A stretch of 40,390 bases of DNA from Candidatus Zixiibacteriota bacterium (GCA_020853795.1 JADYYF010000002.1:1-40390), one strand, 5' to 3'; positions 24,725-35,212 are shown, numbered from the stretch's first letter. The notes: generated by a model not told the origin, from the letters alone. Translations and numbers: made by a program.

Positions 24725-25422
24725 GCACAGCGCCGGCGAACGGCGGTGTGGTTCGCAATTCTAGGACAAGAGCGCGAAAATGATTCGGTGCGGTGGTGTC
24801 GCACCCTCACCCCCGACCCCTCTCCCAGGAGGAGAGGGGGGTGGCACCGTCGATCTTAGGAAGAGCGAGGTGCAGTTCGTAAGGAGAAGACACACCCCGT
24901 CTCGAGCCCGCCGGAAAGGCGACAGGAGCGGAGTCGAGACGAGAGGTGGTGCGCAGACGGCTGTGGCGCTGGTGCGGCGGGCTCGATCCACCCCTCTTGA
25001 TAGGGGGGAATGATTTTCGGGCGGTAAAGGTGTGAGTTGGGAGTCGGCGCGGAAGTCGTGGGGGTCGGAAACGATGAGTCATGGCGGTGGGACACCGGTG
25101 TTGGCGGGCGCGGACGAGCCTCGCCTTTACGGAGTGCGACTACCGTGGGGTTTCGGCGAGTCTGACTGAGGTTGGAGATACGGGGAGACGAAGGCTTCAG
25201 TGTGGAGATTGCTTCATCGCGGTGAAGGGCGGTGTGATCGGTGAGAGTAAGGGCGCTCCTCGCAATGACACTTCCCTGCGAGTTGATTGAGACATACACC
25301 ACAACGTGAGCCGACTGAAGTCGGCGCTACGGCACGGAAAGAAACTGCAGTAGGCGAGATTGCTTCGTCGCGCCCGATTGGCGCAGGGGAGATCCGAGAT
25401 TGACCAGGAAGGGGTGAGCGGT
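24725..25422. repeat. Non-coding region with clustered palindromic and direct repeats
   Basis: About 700 bp without a credible gene. Visible elements: CCCCTCTCC/GGAGAGGGG around CAGGA (24817-24839); inverted repeat CGTCTCGA/TCGAGACG (24898-24905 and 24934-24941); CCCCT/AGGGG around CTTGAT (24991-25006); perfect palindrome GCCGACT-GA-AGTCGGC (25310-25325); and a direct repeat GAGATTGCTTCATCGCG (25205-25221) / GAGATTGCTTCGTCGCG (25356-25372), 16 of 17 identical. GCGCTCCTCGCAATGACA is at 25253-25270. From memory, sequences like the first and last are dispersed in intergenic DNA of many bacteria; I could not search. It lies between convergent genes, where such repeats tend to accumulate. Confidence 0.7.
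24726..24750 (+). terminator. Possible terminator hairpin after the polysaccharide cluster
   Basis: Two bases after the stop, CACA-G-CGCCG (24726-24735) and CGGCG-G-TGTG (24741-24750) can pair over nine base pairs with one G/G mismatch around a GCGAA loop. There is no U-tract after it, so an intrinsic terminator is doubtful; it may only help factor-dependent termination. Confidence 0.35.
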
Positions 25423-26310
25423 TTAGACGGTCCAGTCGCCGTCGATGACGGTATAACTGACGCGGCCGTTCGATTCGCAGTAATCCTTCAGGACGAGCAG
25501 ATACGAGTGCCATCCCTGAGTATGGCTGCGGTTGAGTTGGTCGGGCGGGAAGCCGGAGTGGCGGAGAGTCACGCGGGTGCGTTCACCGATTCGGAGCAGC
25601 TCCCAGGTGACAAGATCGCCAGCTTTGACACCGGCTTCACTCCAGTCGTACACCAGCTTCTTGTTTTCGACGATCTCGATGATTTTCTGTGGGCCGATCG
25701 GCGACCCGTCGGGAGCCTTCCAGCCGGCTACATACTTGCCGTCGACCTGTGGTTCGACCTCGGCAGCGGTAGAGAACCAGCCGCGCACCGAGCGCTGGTC
25801 GGTCAGGGCGCGAAAGACGACGGAGGGCATCACGTCCATGAAGAGTTCGCGGCGGATGGTACCCTTATCGAGCCGCGAGTAGTCGAGCCGGTAGACCGGG
25901 CGGTTTTCGCTGAGGAACGAGCGGAGGTTGTACAGGTAGATGATCCAGGCGTCCATCATCAGCGAGTTTGCCGGTAACTTGTCGTGAGTGACGAGGAAAT
26001 CGCAGTAGCGAGTCTTGTCGTCAATCATCCAGGTGACTTCGGATGCAGAGCCGGCCATCGGCCAGGAGAATTTGAGCAGGCGATTGGGTTCGAGTTCAAG
26101 GATCGAGCCGTTGATTTCTTTCTCAGGAAAGCTGGTAGCGACGCAGTTGTCGCCGGCCAGTTTGACGCTGCCGCGAAGTTTGGGGTTGATCTCGCCTTTA
26201 TTACAGAACCAGATCGCCAGCTTGAGTGGATTGATGACCGCGTCCCAGATCTTGAGCGGATCAATGTCGAGTCGAATTTTGAGCCGGAGTCTTCTGCGCA
26301 ATGTCGCCAT
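25423..26310 (-). CDS. Tandem SRPBCC (AHSA1-like) domain protein
   Basis: A 295-residue soluble protein with two START/SRPBCC-type hydrophobic-pocket domains. The first (about 8-140) contains IDPLKIWDAVINPLKLAIWF and EINGSILELEPNRLLKFSW. The second (about 150-295) starts IRRELFMDVMPSVVFRALTDQRSVRGWFS and has PDGSPIGPQKIIEIVENKKLVYDW, ending with GWHSYLLVLKDYCES, close to activator-of-Hsp90-homologue-1-like proteins. Ligand and role are unknown. It lies 54 bp downstream of pyk and has its own promoter reading directly onto the ATG. The second domain is nearer to the family consensus than the first. Confidence 0.82.
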   Translation of the reverse strand: MATLRRRLRLKIRLDIDPLKIWDAVINPLKLAIWFCNKGEINPKLRGSVKLAGDNCVATSFPEKEINGSILELEPNRLLKFSWPMAGSASEVTWMIDDKTRYCDFLVTHDKLPANSLMMDAWIIYLYNLRSFLSENRPVYRLDYSRLDKGTIRRELFMDVMPSVVFRALTDQRSVRGWFSTAAEVEPQVDGKYVAGWKAPDGSPIGPQKIIEIVENKKLVYDWSEAGVKAGDLVTWELLRIGERTRVTLRHSGFPPDQLNRSHTQGWHSYLLVLKDYCESNGRVSYTVIDGDWTV

Positions 26311-26316
26311 GGGGCA

Positions 26317-26344
26317 AATATAGCGGATTGTGTTGCGGCGGCAA
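26317..26344 (-). promoter_or_regulatory. Promoter of the SRPBCC gene
   Basis: Minus strand: TTGCCG (26344-26339), 16-bp spacer, TATATT (26322-26317), then only six bases (TGCCCC) to the ATG at 26310. The predicted transcription start coincides with the start codon, so the mRNA is probably leaderless. TATATTTG also fits the TAnnTTTG -7 element known from Bacteroidetes. Confidence 0.6.
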
Positions 26345-26364
26345 GGGGCAAGTGGCGCAGGAGG

Positions 26365-27798
26365 TCAGGCGATGGTATGCAGTTTGAGCATGTTGGTGTC
26401 GCCGTGGATATGCACCGGCGCCGAGGCGACAATAACGACGCGGTCGCCGGTCAAAACCAGACCAAGTTTCTTGAGAATCTTTTCGACATCAATAATCATC
26501 TGATCGACCGAGCGGAAGTGCGGGACAGCCACGGGTCGAACGCCGCGCAAGAGGGTCATGCGGTTGAGGATTTCGGGGTGCGGCGTGAAAGCATACACCG
26601 GCACGGGGGACTTCTGCTTGGAAACCAGTCGCGCCGAGAGTCCGGTTTGCGTGAAGCAGGCGATCAAGGTGGCATCGATTTCGCGCGCCATATCGACGGC
26701 GGATTCCGCGATGGCGTTGGCGAATTCCACTGCCGGACGGCCGACCAGTTCGAATTTCGGCTGCAGGCGTTCGCGCATACTGGCCTCGGTGGAGCAGATG
26801 ATGCGCGACATCATGGAGACGGCCTCGACGGGATACTTGCCGGAAGCGGTTTCGGCGGAAAGCATGACGGCATCGGTGCCGTCGATGATGGCGTTCGCAA
26901 CATCGGAGACCTCCGCGCGGGTCGGAATCGGATGCTGGGTCATGGATTCAAGCATTTGCGTGGCGGTGATCACCGGTTTAAGCATTTCCGCGGCGGTAGT
27001 GATGATATTCTTTTGTAGCGTCGGCACCTGATCGATCGGGGTTTCGACGCCGAGGTCGCCGCGGGCGACCATGACGGCATCCGCCGCCTGGAGGATGTCG
27101 CCCAGTTTCTTGATCGCCTGCGGTTTTTCCAGTTTGGCGATGATCGGGATGTCCGCTTCGCGGCGGCGCATTTCTCCGCGCAGGACGGCAATGTCATTGG
27201 CGGAGCGGACGAAAGAGAGAGCGACGAAGTCAATGCCGAGGGCGATGCCGAATTCGAGATCAGCGATATCCTTGGGCGTCAGCGACGGCAACGAGAGATT
27301 GGATGTCGGCAGATTGATGCCCTTGCGTTCGCGCAGCGTGCCGCCTTTGACGATGACGGCCTCGATTTCGTGGCGACCGGCGCGGGTGACCTCGAGGCGC
27401 AGCATGCCGTCATCGATGAAGATCTGGTCACCCTTGCGCAGTTCGGGGATCAGTTCGGGCGGGCTGGCGGAGATGGTCGAGGCGTCGCCGAGGATGTCAT
27501 GGGGGACGATCTTAAGGCGGGCGCCATCGACGATTTCGACGGCTCCGTCTTTGATGCGGCCGACGCGGATCTTAGGGCCGGATAGGTCTTGAAGAATGCC
27601 TACCGGTCGCCCGACGCGCCGCGACACGCGGCGAAGGCGCTGGATCATCCGTTTGTGGAAGGCGTGGTCACCGTGGGAAAAATTGAGACGCGCTACGGCC
27701 ATGCCACTGCGCACCAGCTGTTCGATGGTGGCTTCGTCGGCACTGGCGGGGCCGAGCGTGCAGATGATCTTGGTCAGGCCATGCGGTTGATCCGGCAT
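26365..27798 (-). CDS. pyk: Pyruvate kinase
   Basis: Converts phosphoenolpyruvate and ADP to pyruvate and ATP. It has 477 residues, standard bacterial length. Motifs are KIICTLGPAS, ARLNFSHGDH with the substrate Arg/Asn, LQDLSGPKIRVG, the catalytic Lys in IIAKLEKPQAI (near 220), VMVARGDLGVETP, and TATQMLESM; the C-terminal domain runs to the end. It is not in the glycolytic operon but 17 kb away. No Shine-Dalgarno precedes the ATG; a promoter six bases upstream suggests a leaderless transcript. The presence of pyruvate kinase argues that PEP conversion to pyruvate does not rely only on PPi-linked dikinase. Confidence 0.96.
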   Translation of the reverse strand: MPDQPHGLTKIICTLGPASADEATIEQLVRSGMAVARLNFSHGDHAFHKRMIQRLRRVSRRVGRPVGILQDLSGPKIRVGRIKDGAVEIVDGARLKIVPHDILGDASTISASPPELIPELRKGDQIFIDDGMLRLEVTRAGRHEIEAVIVKGGTLRERKGINLPTSNLSLPSLTPKDIADLEFGIALGIDFVALSFVRSANDIAVLRGEMRRREADIPIIAKLEKPQAIKKLGDILQAADAVMVARGDLGVETPIDQVPTLQKNIITTAAEMLKPVITATQMLESMTQHPIPTRAEVSDVANAIIDGTDAVMLSAETASGKYPVEAVSMMSRIICSTEASMRERLQPKFELVGRPAVEFANAIAESAVDMAREIDATLIACFTQTGLSARLVSKQKSPVPVYAFTPHPEILNRMTLLRGVRPVAVPHFRSVDQMIIDVEKILKKLGLVLTGDRVVIVASAPVHIHGDTNMLKLHTIA

Positions 27799-27804
27799 GC
27801 TCGG

Positions 27805-27833
27805 AAAAGATGGAAATCGGACGAGTGAGTCAA
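27805..27833 (-). promoter_or_regulatory. Putative promoter of pyk
   Basis: Minus strand: TTGACT (27833-27828), 17-bp spacer, a weak -10 TCTTTT (27810-27805), and six bases to the ATG at 27798. The spacing to the start codon is the same as for ligA and the SRPBCC gene, which raises my trust in it despite the poor -10. Confidence 0.4.
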
Positions 27834-27856
27834 CAACAAACGCTGACTTTCACCCG

Positions 27857-29047
27857 TCAGTCGGCGCCATACCCGACCGCCAGCTGAAGTTCTGATACGC
27901 GGAGCCGTTCATTGTTGAGCCAGTGGCCGTTGAGGACAGTGGCGGCAAGATGAAAACAGCCAAAATCGGCCTCGAGTCCGGAATTGATGAAGGCTTGGGC
28001 GTCGCGCCTGCTGTAGACTTCCAGGAGGTGGCGATAGATCAGGCCGAGATTGAGGTGCAGTAAAGCATTCTCACCGCGGGTTATCAGGGAGAGATGAGCG
28101 CCGGCGCCGAGGTCGTACAAGTCGGTCGGATTGTAGTTGTCGCGGAAGTAGTACCACTTCCCTTCGCAGGTGAACAAGTCGCGATATGATGCGCCGAGGG
28201 AGAACTCCCAAGGAATTTGCGAGGACTCACCCCAGTCTCGGCTATCATCGTTCACGGCGAAGGTGAAGCGGTCGCCGCTGCGCACGGTCAGGCCCAAAGT
28301 GACATCGCCGATCCGCTGCAATGCGCCGAAGCGAAGCAAGACAGCATCGTGCGTGTCGCGGGCATTGATGCGGGTCGGGAACGAGCTGTCGGTACTGGCC
28401 TCGTCAAAGCCGAGGGTGAAGTGCTGATAGTCAACGGCGATGCCTGCAGAGAAGTTGTCGGTTGCCGCGACGGCGAGGGCGAGCGAGTACTGCAGCACAC
28501 GGAGACGGCGGTCGATGCTGTAAACGAAGAAGCGCCCGGTGCCATTGGGGAATTCGTAGGTCGTTTCTTCGTACTCCCAGCGCAGGTGTGACTCGTAGTA
28601 GCGAACATTGCTGAAGCCGGCGGCGAGGGCGATCCGATCCCCGAGGCGCATCGCGGCAGCGGCGGTAGCGCGCGGGTTGGGTTGCTTGTACGGTGTTGCG
28701 GGGAACCGAGGAGGCGCGGGGTCGAGATCATTGCGGAAGCCAGCACCGCCGAGATGTACCTGGAGGCGGTCGCCTCCAAGCAGACCAGCGGGGTTGGCGA
28801 GCGCAGAACGGGCTCCCAGCGCAAGAGCGACACCGGAACCGCCACGCGCAGCGGCGGCGCCGTCGATGAAGTTCAGTGAATAGAACGCAAAGGCGTAGTC
28901 GGTGACCGGGTCAGGCAAGGTGCCGACCTTCTGCTGTGCGAACGACGGCCAGACGAAAACTACAACGGTCAAGATTGTAAGCAACGGGCAGAGGCGGTGC
29001 GCAACGGCAAGCCTTTGGGACTCTGCGGCGGTCTCAAGTTCTTTCAT
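27857..29047 (-). CDS. Outer-membrane beta-barrel protein, PorV/FadL-like
   Basis: A 396-residue protein from the ATG at 29047, where GAGGGAT lies upstream; the longer open frame is rejected because it runs into the promoter region. The N-terminus (residues 15-37, LCPLLTILTVVVFVWPSFAQ) is a signal peptide. After it, FIDGAAAARGGSGVALALGARSALANPAGL resembles the N-terminal plug segment of PorV/PorQ and FadL-type proteins, with the N-P-A-G motif. The rest is alternating strands (IALAAGFSNVRYYES, YSLALAVAATDNFSAGIAV, LHLNLGLIYRHLLEV). No specific function. It lies 58 bp upstream of pyk on the same strand and diverges from ligA. Confidence 0.78.
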   Translation of the reverse strand: MKELETAAESQRLAVAHRLCPLLTILTVVVFVWPSFAQQKVGTLPDPVTDYAFAFYSLNFIDGAAAARGGSGVALALGARSALANPAGLLGGDRLQVHLGGAGFRNDLDPAPPRFPATPYKQPNPRATAAAAMRLGDRIALAAGFSNVRYYESHLRWEYEETTYEFPNGTGRFFVYSIDRRLRVLQYSLALAVAATDNFSAGIAVDYQHFTLGFDEASTDSSFPTRINARDTHDAVLLRFGALQRIGDVTLGLTVRSGDRFTFAVNDDSRDWGESSQIPWEFSLGASYRDLFTCEGKWYYFRDNYNPTDLYDLGAGAHLSLITRGENALLHLNLGLIYRHLLEVYSRRDAQAFINSGLEADFGCFHLAATVLNGHWLNNERLRVSELQLAVGYGAD

Positions 29048-29080
29048 GGCTGATCCCTCACTTTGACGATCGTGCAAGAA

Positions 29081-31220
<2,140 letters not shown>

Positions 31221-31221
31221 G

Positions 31222-32280
31222 ATGGCCGAACAGGCGCGGACGCTGCCGCTGAGCCAGATCACGGTGCCAATACTGGCGCTGGCGGGCTTGACCGCATTCT
31301 GCTATTTCGCGGCGGGAATCCTGGTGCCGCTGGTGACCGCGATCACGTTGGCCTATGTGCTATGGCCGGTTATCAGCCAGCTCAAGAAATGGAAGGTGCC
31401 GCACCTGGTAGCGGTGTTGTTGGTGTTGCTGCTGGCAGTGGTCGTGCTGGCGTTGATCGGACTGCTGATCTACGGGCAGGCGATGCAGTTCGCCAGCAAT
31501 GTGCCGGGCTATTGGGAGCAGTTTCAGCAGATGCGGGCGGCCAAGTTCACCAATCTGCCGCCGTGGTTGAGCGACCTGGTCAATACCAAACTGGATGAAG
31601 TACTCAGCAAGATCGATCTGGGGAGTCTTTCGACGATTCCCAAGTTCATCTTCAAAGGTGTCGGTTCGGTGTTCAGCTTTCTCGGGCAAGCGGTGCTGGT
31701 GTTCCTATTGACGTTGTTCGTGCTGATTGAGCAGCCGGCCTACAATCGGCGGCTCAAGTCGCTGTTCGGGCAGGAGCAGACCGAGGCAACGGCGGCGATC
31801 ATCGGCGATGTTTCGAATCGGATTGCGGGCTATATCTGGCAACGGTTCGTGATCACGGTGGCGCTGGCGATCGTGTTCACGGTGGGTCTGCTCATTGGCG
31901 GCGTGGATTACGCCTACATTTGGGGACCGCTGGCGGCGCTGCTGAATCTGGTGCCGTACGTCGGTGCGTATGTCGGCGCGGTGCCGCCGGCGATTATGGC
32001 CTATATTCAGTTCAATTCGATTGTAGCGGTGGTGCTGGTGGTTGCCTTTTTCATGGCGGTGCAGTTCGTCGAGTCGAACATCATCACGCCGCGGATGTTG
32101 CAGGGCTCGTTGAATATCAGCCTGCTGGCGCAGTTGGTGTCGACCTTGTACTGGGGCTGGCTGTGGGGAGCGATCGGGATTATCCTGGCGGTTCCGATCA
32201 CGGCTGCGCTCAAGGTTTTCTGCGACAACATTGACTCGTTGCGACCGATCGGGATTATGCTGTCGGGAGATGACTCGTGA
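31222..32280 (+). CDS. AI-2E family (PF01594-type) membrane permease
   Basis: A 352-residue inner-membrane protein with about eight transmembrane segments and a soluble loop near 85-135. Family signatures are FYFAAGILVPLVTAITLAYVLWPV-like N-terminal helices, VFLLTLFVLIEQP, YIWGPLAALLNLVPYVGAYVGAVPPAI in segments and QFVESNIITPRMLQGSLNISLL, all typical of the AI-2E/TqsA/PerM family. Members export signals or act as Na/H-linked transporters; the substrate here is unknown. The ATG at 31222 is chosen because GGAGGG overlapping the ligA stop is its ribosome site. It overlaps the next gene by GTGA. Confidence 0.87.
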   Translation: MAEQARTLPLSQITVPILALAGLTAFCYFAAGILVPLVTAITLAYVLWPVISQLKKWKVPHLVAVLLVLLLAVVVLALIGLLIYGQAMQFASNVPGYWEQFQQMRAAKFTNLPPWLSDLVNTKLDEVLSKIDLGSLSTIPKFIFKGVGSVFSFLGQAVLVFLLTLFVLIEQPAYNRRLKSLFGQEQTEATAAIIGDVSNRIAGYIWQRFVITVALAIVFTVGLLIGGVDYAYIWGPLAALLNLVPYVGAYVGAVPPAIMAYIQFNSIVAVVLVVAFFMAVQFVESNIITPRMLQGSLNISLLAQLVSTLYWGWLWGAIGIILAVPITAALKVFCDNIDSLRPIGIMLSGDDS

Positions 32281-33119
32281 GGCAGCAGTTGTGGCGCATT
32301 TTCGTCCTGCTGTTGCGACGGACATTTGTCATCGACAATATCTCGACCCTGGCGGCCGCGATCTCGTTCTATGCCCTGCTCTCGTTCGTTCCCTTCCTGC
32401 TCCTGGCGGCTTCGGTGATGGGGTTCTTTCTGGCCTCGTCGGACCAGGCGTTGCATGATATCGTGAATTTCGTGTCGGGCAACTTCCCCGGCGCGGCGAC
32501 CGGGGCACTGAAGCTGTTTTCCGAGACGGTCCAGAACAAGACGCTTTACGGGCTGCTGGGCTTGATCGGCATGCTGTGGGGCAGCACGCGCGTCTTCGCC
32601 GTACTGGAGGAAGCGATGAGCCGCATCTGGCGGACACGGGGCGGGCGCAGTTTCTGGAAGTCGCGGCTGGTAGCATATATCTGCGTACCGATCATGATGC
32701 TGTTTGTGACGGTCTCGTTGGCGCTAACGACGATTTTGCAGGCACTGAAGGACAACCAACTGCCGCTGCTGCAGATTTCGATCATCGACATCCCGGTGCT
32801 GGGTACGATCATCTCCTACGGCGTGCCGCTGCTGATTTCGGTGATGCTGTTCACCTGGATCTACTACCTGCTGCCGAGCCGCTGGCATCACCTGAAGAGC
32901 GCCTTTATCGGCGCGCTGTTGGCGGGCGTGTTGTGGGAACTGGCCAAGCTGGTCTTCGACTACTACGTGCGCAGCTTTGGTGGAGGTTTCACCATCTATG
33001 GATCGTTCACATCGTTAGCCCTGCTCTTTCTCTGGGTCTACTATTCGGCGACGGTGGTCCTGCTGGGCGCGGAGTTTGGCTCGATGGTGCAACTGCTAAA
33101 AGAGCGACACCACCAATAG
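32277..33119 (+). CDS. YihY/virulence factor BrkB family membrane protein
   Basis: A 280-residue inner-membrane protein with about six transmembrane segments. The N-terminal half shows TLAAAISFYALLSFVPFLLLAAS, the core has STRVFAVLEEAMSRIWRTR, and the end has FTIYGSFTSLALLFLWVYYSATVVLLGAEF (in segments), all conserved in the family (PF03631). Function is not settled; the old label RNase BN is wrong for this family. GTG start overlapping the previous stop by four bases. Last gene of the ligA operon. Confidence 0.88.
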   Translation: MRQQLWRIFVLLLRRTFVIDNISTLAAAISFYALLSFVPFLLLAASVMGFFLASSDQALHDIVNFVSGNFPGAATGALKLFSETVQNKTLYGLLGLIGMLWGSTRVFAVLEEAMSRIWRTRGGRSFWKSRLVAYICVPIMMLFVTVSLALTTILQALKDNQLPLLQISIIDIPVLGTIISYGVPLLISVMLFTWIYYLLPSRWHHLKSAFIGALLAGVLWELAKLVFDYYVRSFGGGFTIYGSFTSLALLFLWVYYSATVVLLGAEFGSMVQLLKERHHQ

Positions 33120-33126
33120 GGCGGGC

Positions 33127-33156
33127 AAAAAAAGACGGGCGCGACGAGCGCGCCCG
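33127..33156 (-). terminator. Terminator after the dehydrogenase gene
   Basis: Between convergent genes. The arms CGGGCGCG (33136-33143) and CGCGCCCG (33149-33156) form a perfect 8-bp stem around five bases. On the minus strand it is followed by TCTTTTTTT (down to 33127), so it ends the minus-strand operon 24 bp after its stop. On the plus strand no T-run follows. Confidence 0.85.
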
Positions 33157-33179
33157 CGATAATCAACAAATGCGAAGAA

Positions 33180-34298
33180 TCAGAGTTTAGCGGCAACGGC
33201 ATTAGCCATGTCGATGGTCGAGGACTTGCCGCCCATGTCGTAGGTGCGGACCTTGCCTTCCTTGATAACAGCAGCGATAGCGCTTTCGAGGCGATCGGCT
33301 GCCTTAGTCTCACCCAACCATTCGAGCATTAATTTGGCGGCGAGGAAGGTCGCCATCGGGTTGACCTTGTACTGGCCGGCGTATTTGGGCGCGGAACCGT
33401 GCGTCGGTTCGAAGACGGCGTACTTGTCGCCGATGTTGCCGGAGGAGGCGAAGCCGAGGCCGCCGACGAGTTGGGCGCAGAGGTCAGAGATGATATCGCC
33501 GAACATGTTGCTCGTGACGAGAATCGAATAGTCGAGCGGATTCTTGATCAGCCACATGCACATTGCGTCGATATTGGTTTCCCAGCACTCGATGCCGGGG
33601 TAGTCCTTGGCGACTTCGCGGCCGACGCGGGTAAACAAGCCGGACGTTTCGCGCAGGACATTGGGTTTCTCGACGATCGTCACCGACTTCTTGCCAGTTT
33701 TCTTTGCCTCTTCAAAGGCGTCCTTAACGATGTTGCGGGAGCCGAGGCGCGTGATGAGGCGGCACGACATCGCAACATCTTCCGGCGGCAGTTCGGCGAA
33801 GCGCTTCATCTTCTTATTGAGGGTTGTCATCTGGGCGGAGAGTTCCTTGGGCAGCGGGTAAAACTCCACGCCAGCGTACAAGTCTTCGGTATTCTCACGG
33901 AAGACCGTGATATCGACGCCCTCTTTGTAATTGAGCGGGTTGCCGTCGTAAGCTTTGCAGGGGCGCTTGTTAGTGCGCAGGTTGAATTCCTGACGCAGGC
34001 GGACGATCGGCGAGGAATAGACGAGCTTCTTTCCGCGCAGTTCCGGCACCAGTTCCGCTTCGGCCTCTTCCTTGGGCTTGGAGGTGATAGCACCGAACAG
34101 GGCGCAGTCGGTCTCATTGAGAAGCTTGATGGTACGGTCGGGGAGTGGATTGGCCTCCCGGCACCAGAATTCCCAACCGATGTCGCCGTGCACATATTCC
34201 GCATCCAGTTTCATTCTGTCCAGGACGATGCGCGTTGCCTCCATCACATCCACACCAACGCCGTCACCGGGTAACCACGCGATCCGATACTTTGCCAT
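33180..34298 (-). CDS. Isocitrate/isopropylmalate dehydrogenase family enzyme
   Basis: A 372-residue NAD(P)-dependent beta-decarboxylating dehydrogenase. Visible: WLPGDGVGVDVMEATR, the substrate-binding segment SSPIVRLRQEFNLRTNKRP, FRENTEDLYAGVEF, the metal-binding GDIISDLCAQLVGG, and the cofactor segment THGSAPKYAGQYKVNPMATFLAAKLMLEWLG in pieces. The RENTEDLY and VEF features and no leu genes nearby favour isocitrate dehydrogenase (NAD type), but the Ser-x-Asn motif of classical enzymes is replaced by SSP, so 3-isopropylmalate, homoisocitrate or tartrate use is not excluded. It starts 9 bases after a PorV gene, an unusual partner. Confidence 0.85.
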   Translation of the reverse strand: MAKYRIAWLPGDGVGVDVMEATRIVLDRMKLDAEYVHGDIGWEFWCREANPLPDRTIKLLNETDCALFGAITSKPKEEAEAELVPELRGKKLVYSSPIVRLRQEFNLRTNKRPCKAYDGNPLNYKEGVDITVFRENTEDLYAGVEFYPLPKELSAQMTTLNKKMKRFAELPPEDVAMSCRLITRLGSRNIVKDAFEEAKKTGKKSVTIVEKPNVLRETSGLFTRVGREVAKDYPGIECWETNIDAMCMWLIKNPLDYSILVTSNMFGDIISDLCAQLVGGLGFASSGNIGDKYAVFEPTHGSAPKYAGQYKVNPMATFLAAKLMLEWLGETKAADRLESAIAAVIKEGKVRTYDMGGKSSTIDMANAVAAKL

Positions 34299-34307
34299 TA
34301 CGAATTC

Positions 34308-35198
34308 CTATGCTTTGAAATTAATTGTGAGTGCAAAACTATGGGTCGAGCCGAGGCCCGACTTAAAGGGGACGAAAGCATAGTCAATCTGCCAGATCGA
34401 CTTGCGAAAGCCGGCGCCCGCGGAGAAATTCTCTTCGTCATAGCCGATTTTGTAGCCGGCGCGGAGGGCGAAGATTTCGGCGAGAACCTTTTCGGCGCCG
34501 AGATTTACGCGCAGGTCGGACTCTTTGGGCGCGGCGAGTTCGAGCGCGGCAGTCAAACCGTGGACCGCGAGGCTAACGCCGCCGGCGACGGTAACGGGTA
34601 TGTCGATTTCCTCAGCGCTGAATTTGGGTTTGCTGCCGACATTGCGCAAGGCCAGGCCGAGGGTCGCGGCGGGCGTCGGATGAAACTGCAGGCCGGCATC
34701 AAAGAGAACGGCGTCCGCCGTGCGGGATTCGATTTTCTCGGCTGCGTACTTGCCGGTTAGGCCGGCCGAAAACTTGGCGCCAACGGGCCGGGCATAACTG
34801 AGAGCGAGCAGCCAATCCTGTGAGTCAAACAGGCCGATAGGTTCTTCGGTCGGAGCATCGCGGGCTTCGAGGTCGCCAACTTTGAAATAGTCAAAGCCCA
34901 GGGCCAGCGCACCGCCGAAGGCGTTGGTCGCCGCACCGAGGAATTCCCGCCGCGTATCGAAGATGCCTTCAAGGTGCATGAAGCTGACGCTGGACTGGGG
35001 GATTCCGACGATTCCGGCCGGATTGAAATAGACGCCGTAGAGGTCAGCCGGCAGGGACGCCCCGATCTCACCCATGGCGGCATTTCGCGCGCCAGGAGAG
35101 ACTTTGAGGAAGTTGAAACCGACCGAACCGGGGTCGGCAGCCGACAGCTGTCCGGCCGCGACGATCACCAGAACCAGCAGGAGGATATTATAGCGCAC
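34308..35198 (-). CDS. PorV/PorQ family outer-membrane protein (first)
   Basis: A 296-residue protein with signal peptide (1-20, ending LSAAD). The N-terminal FNFLKVSPGARNAAMGEIGASLPADLYGVYFNPAGI (in segments) is the classic PorV/PorQ start, with the GARxAAMG and NPAG motifs. The remainder is barrel strands (ALALGFDYFKVGDL, WLLALSYARPVGAKFSAGLTGKY), ending GLGSTHSFALTINFKA. In Bacteroidetes PorV shuttles T9SS cargo at the outer membrane. It lies 14 bp after a second PorV/PorQ-like gene, both downstream of a T9SS-like cargo candidate, which supports a joint function. Confidence 0.87.
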   Translation of the reverse strand: MRYNILLLVLVIVAAGQLSAADPGSVGFNFLKVSPGARNAAMGEIGASLPADLYGVYFNPAGIVGIPQSSVSFMHLEGIFDTRREFLGAATNAFGGALALGFDYFKVGDLEARDAPTEEPIGLFDSQDWLLALSYARPVGAKFSAGLTGKYAAEKIESRTADAVLFDAGLQFHPTPAATLGLALRNVGSKPKFSAEEIDIPVTVAGGVSLAVHGLTAALELAAPKESDLRVNLGAEKVLAEIFALRAGYKIGYDEENFSAGAGFRKSIWQIDYAFVPFKSGLGSTHSFALTINFKA

Positions 35199-35212
35199 GC
35201 ACCGCCTCGAGA

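Noticed and set aside
24780-25302. Short open frames on both strands in the repeat-rich region
   Set aside because: Low-complexity products, no ribosome sites, cut by palindromic repeats; not credible genes.
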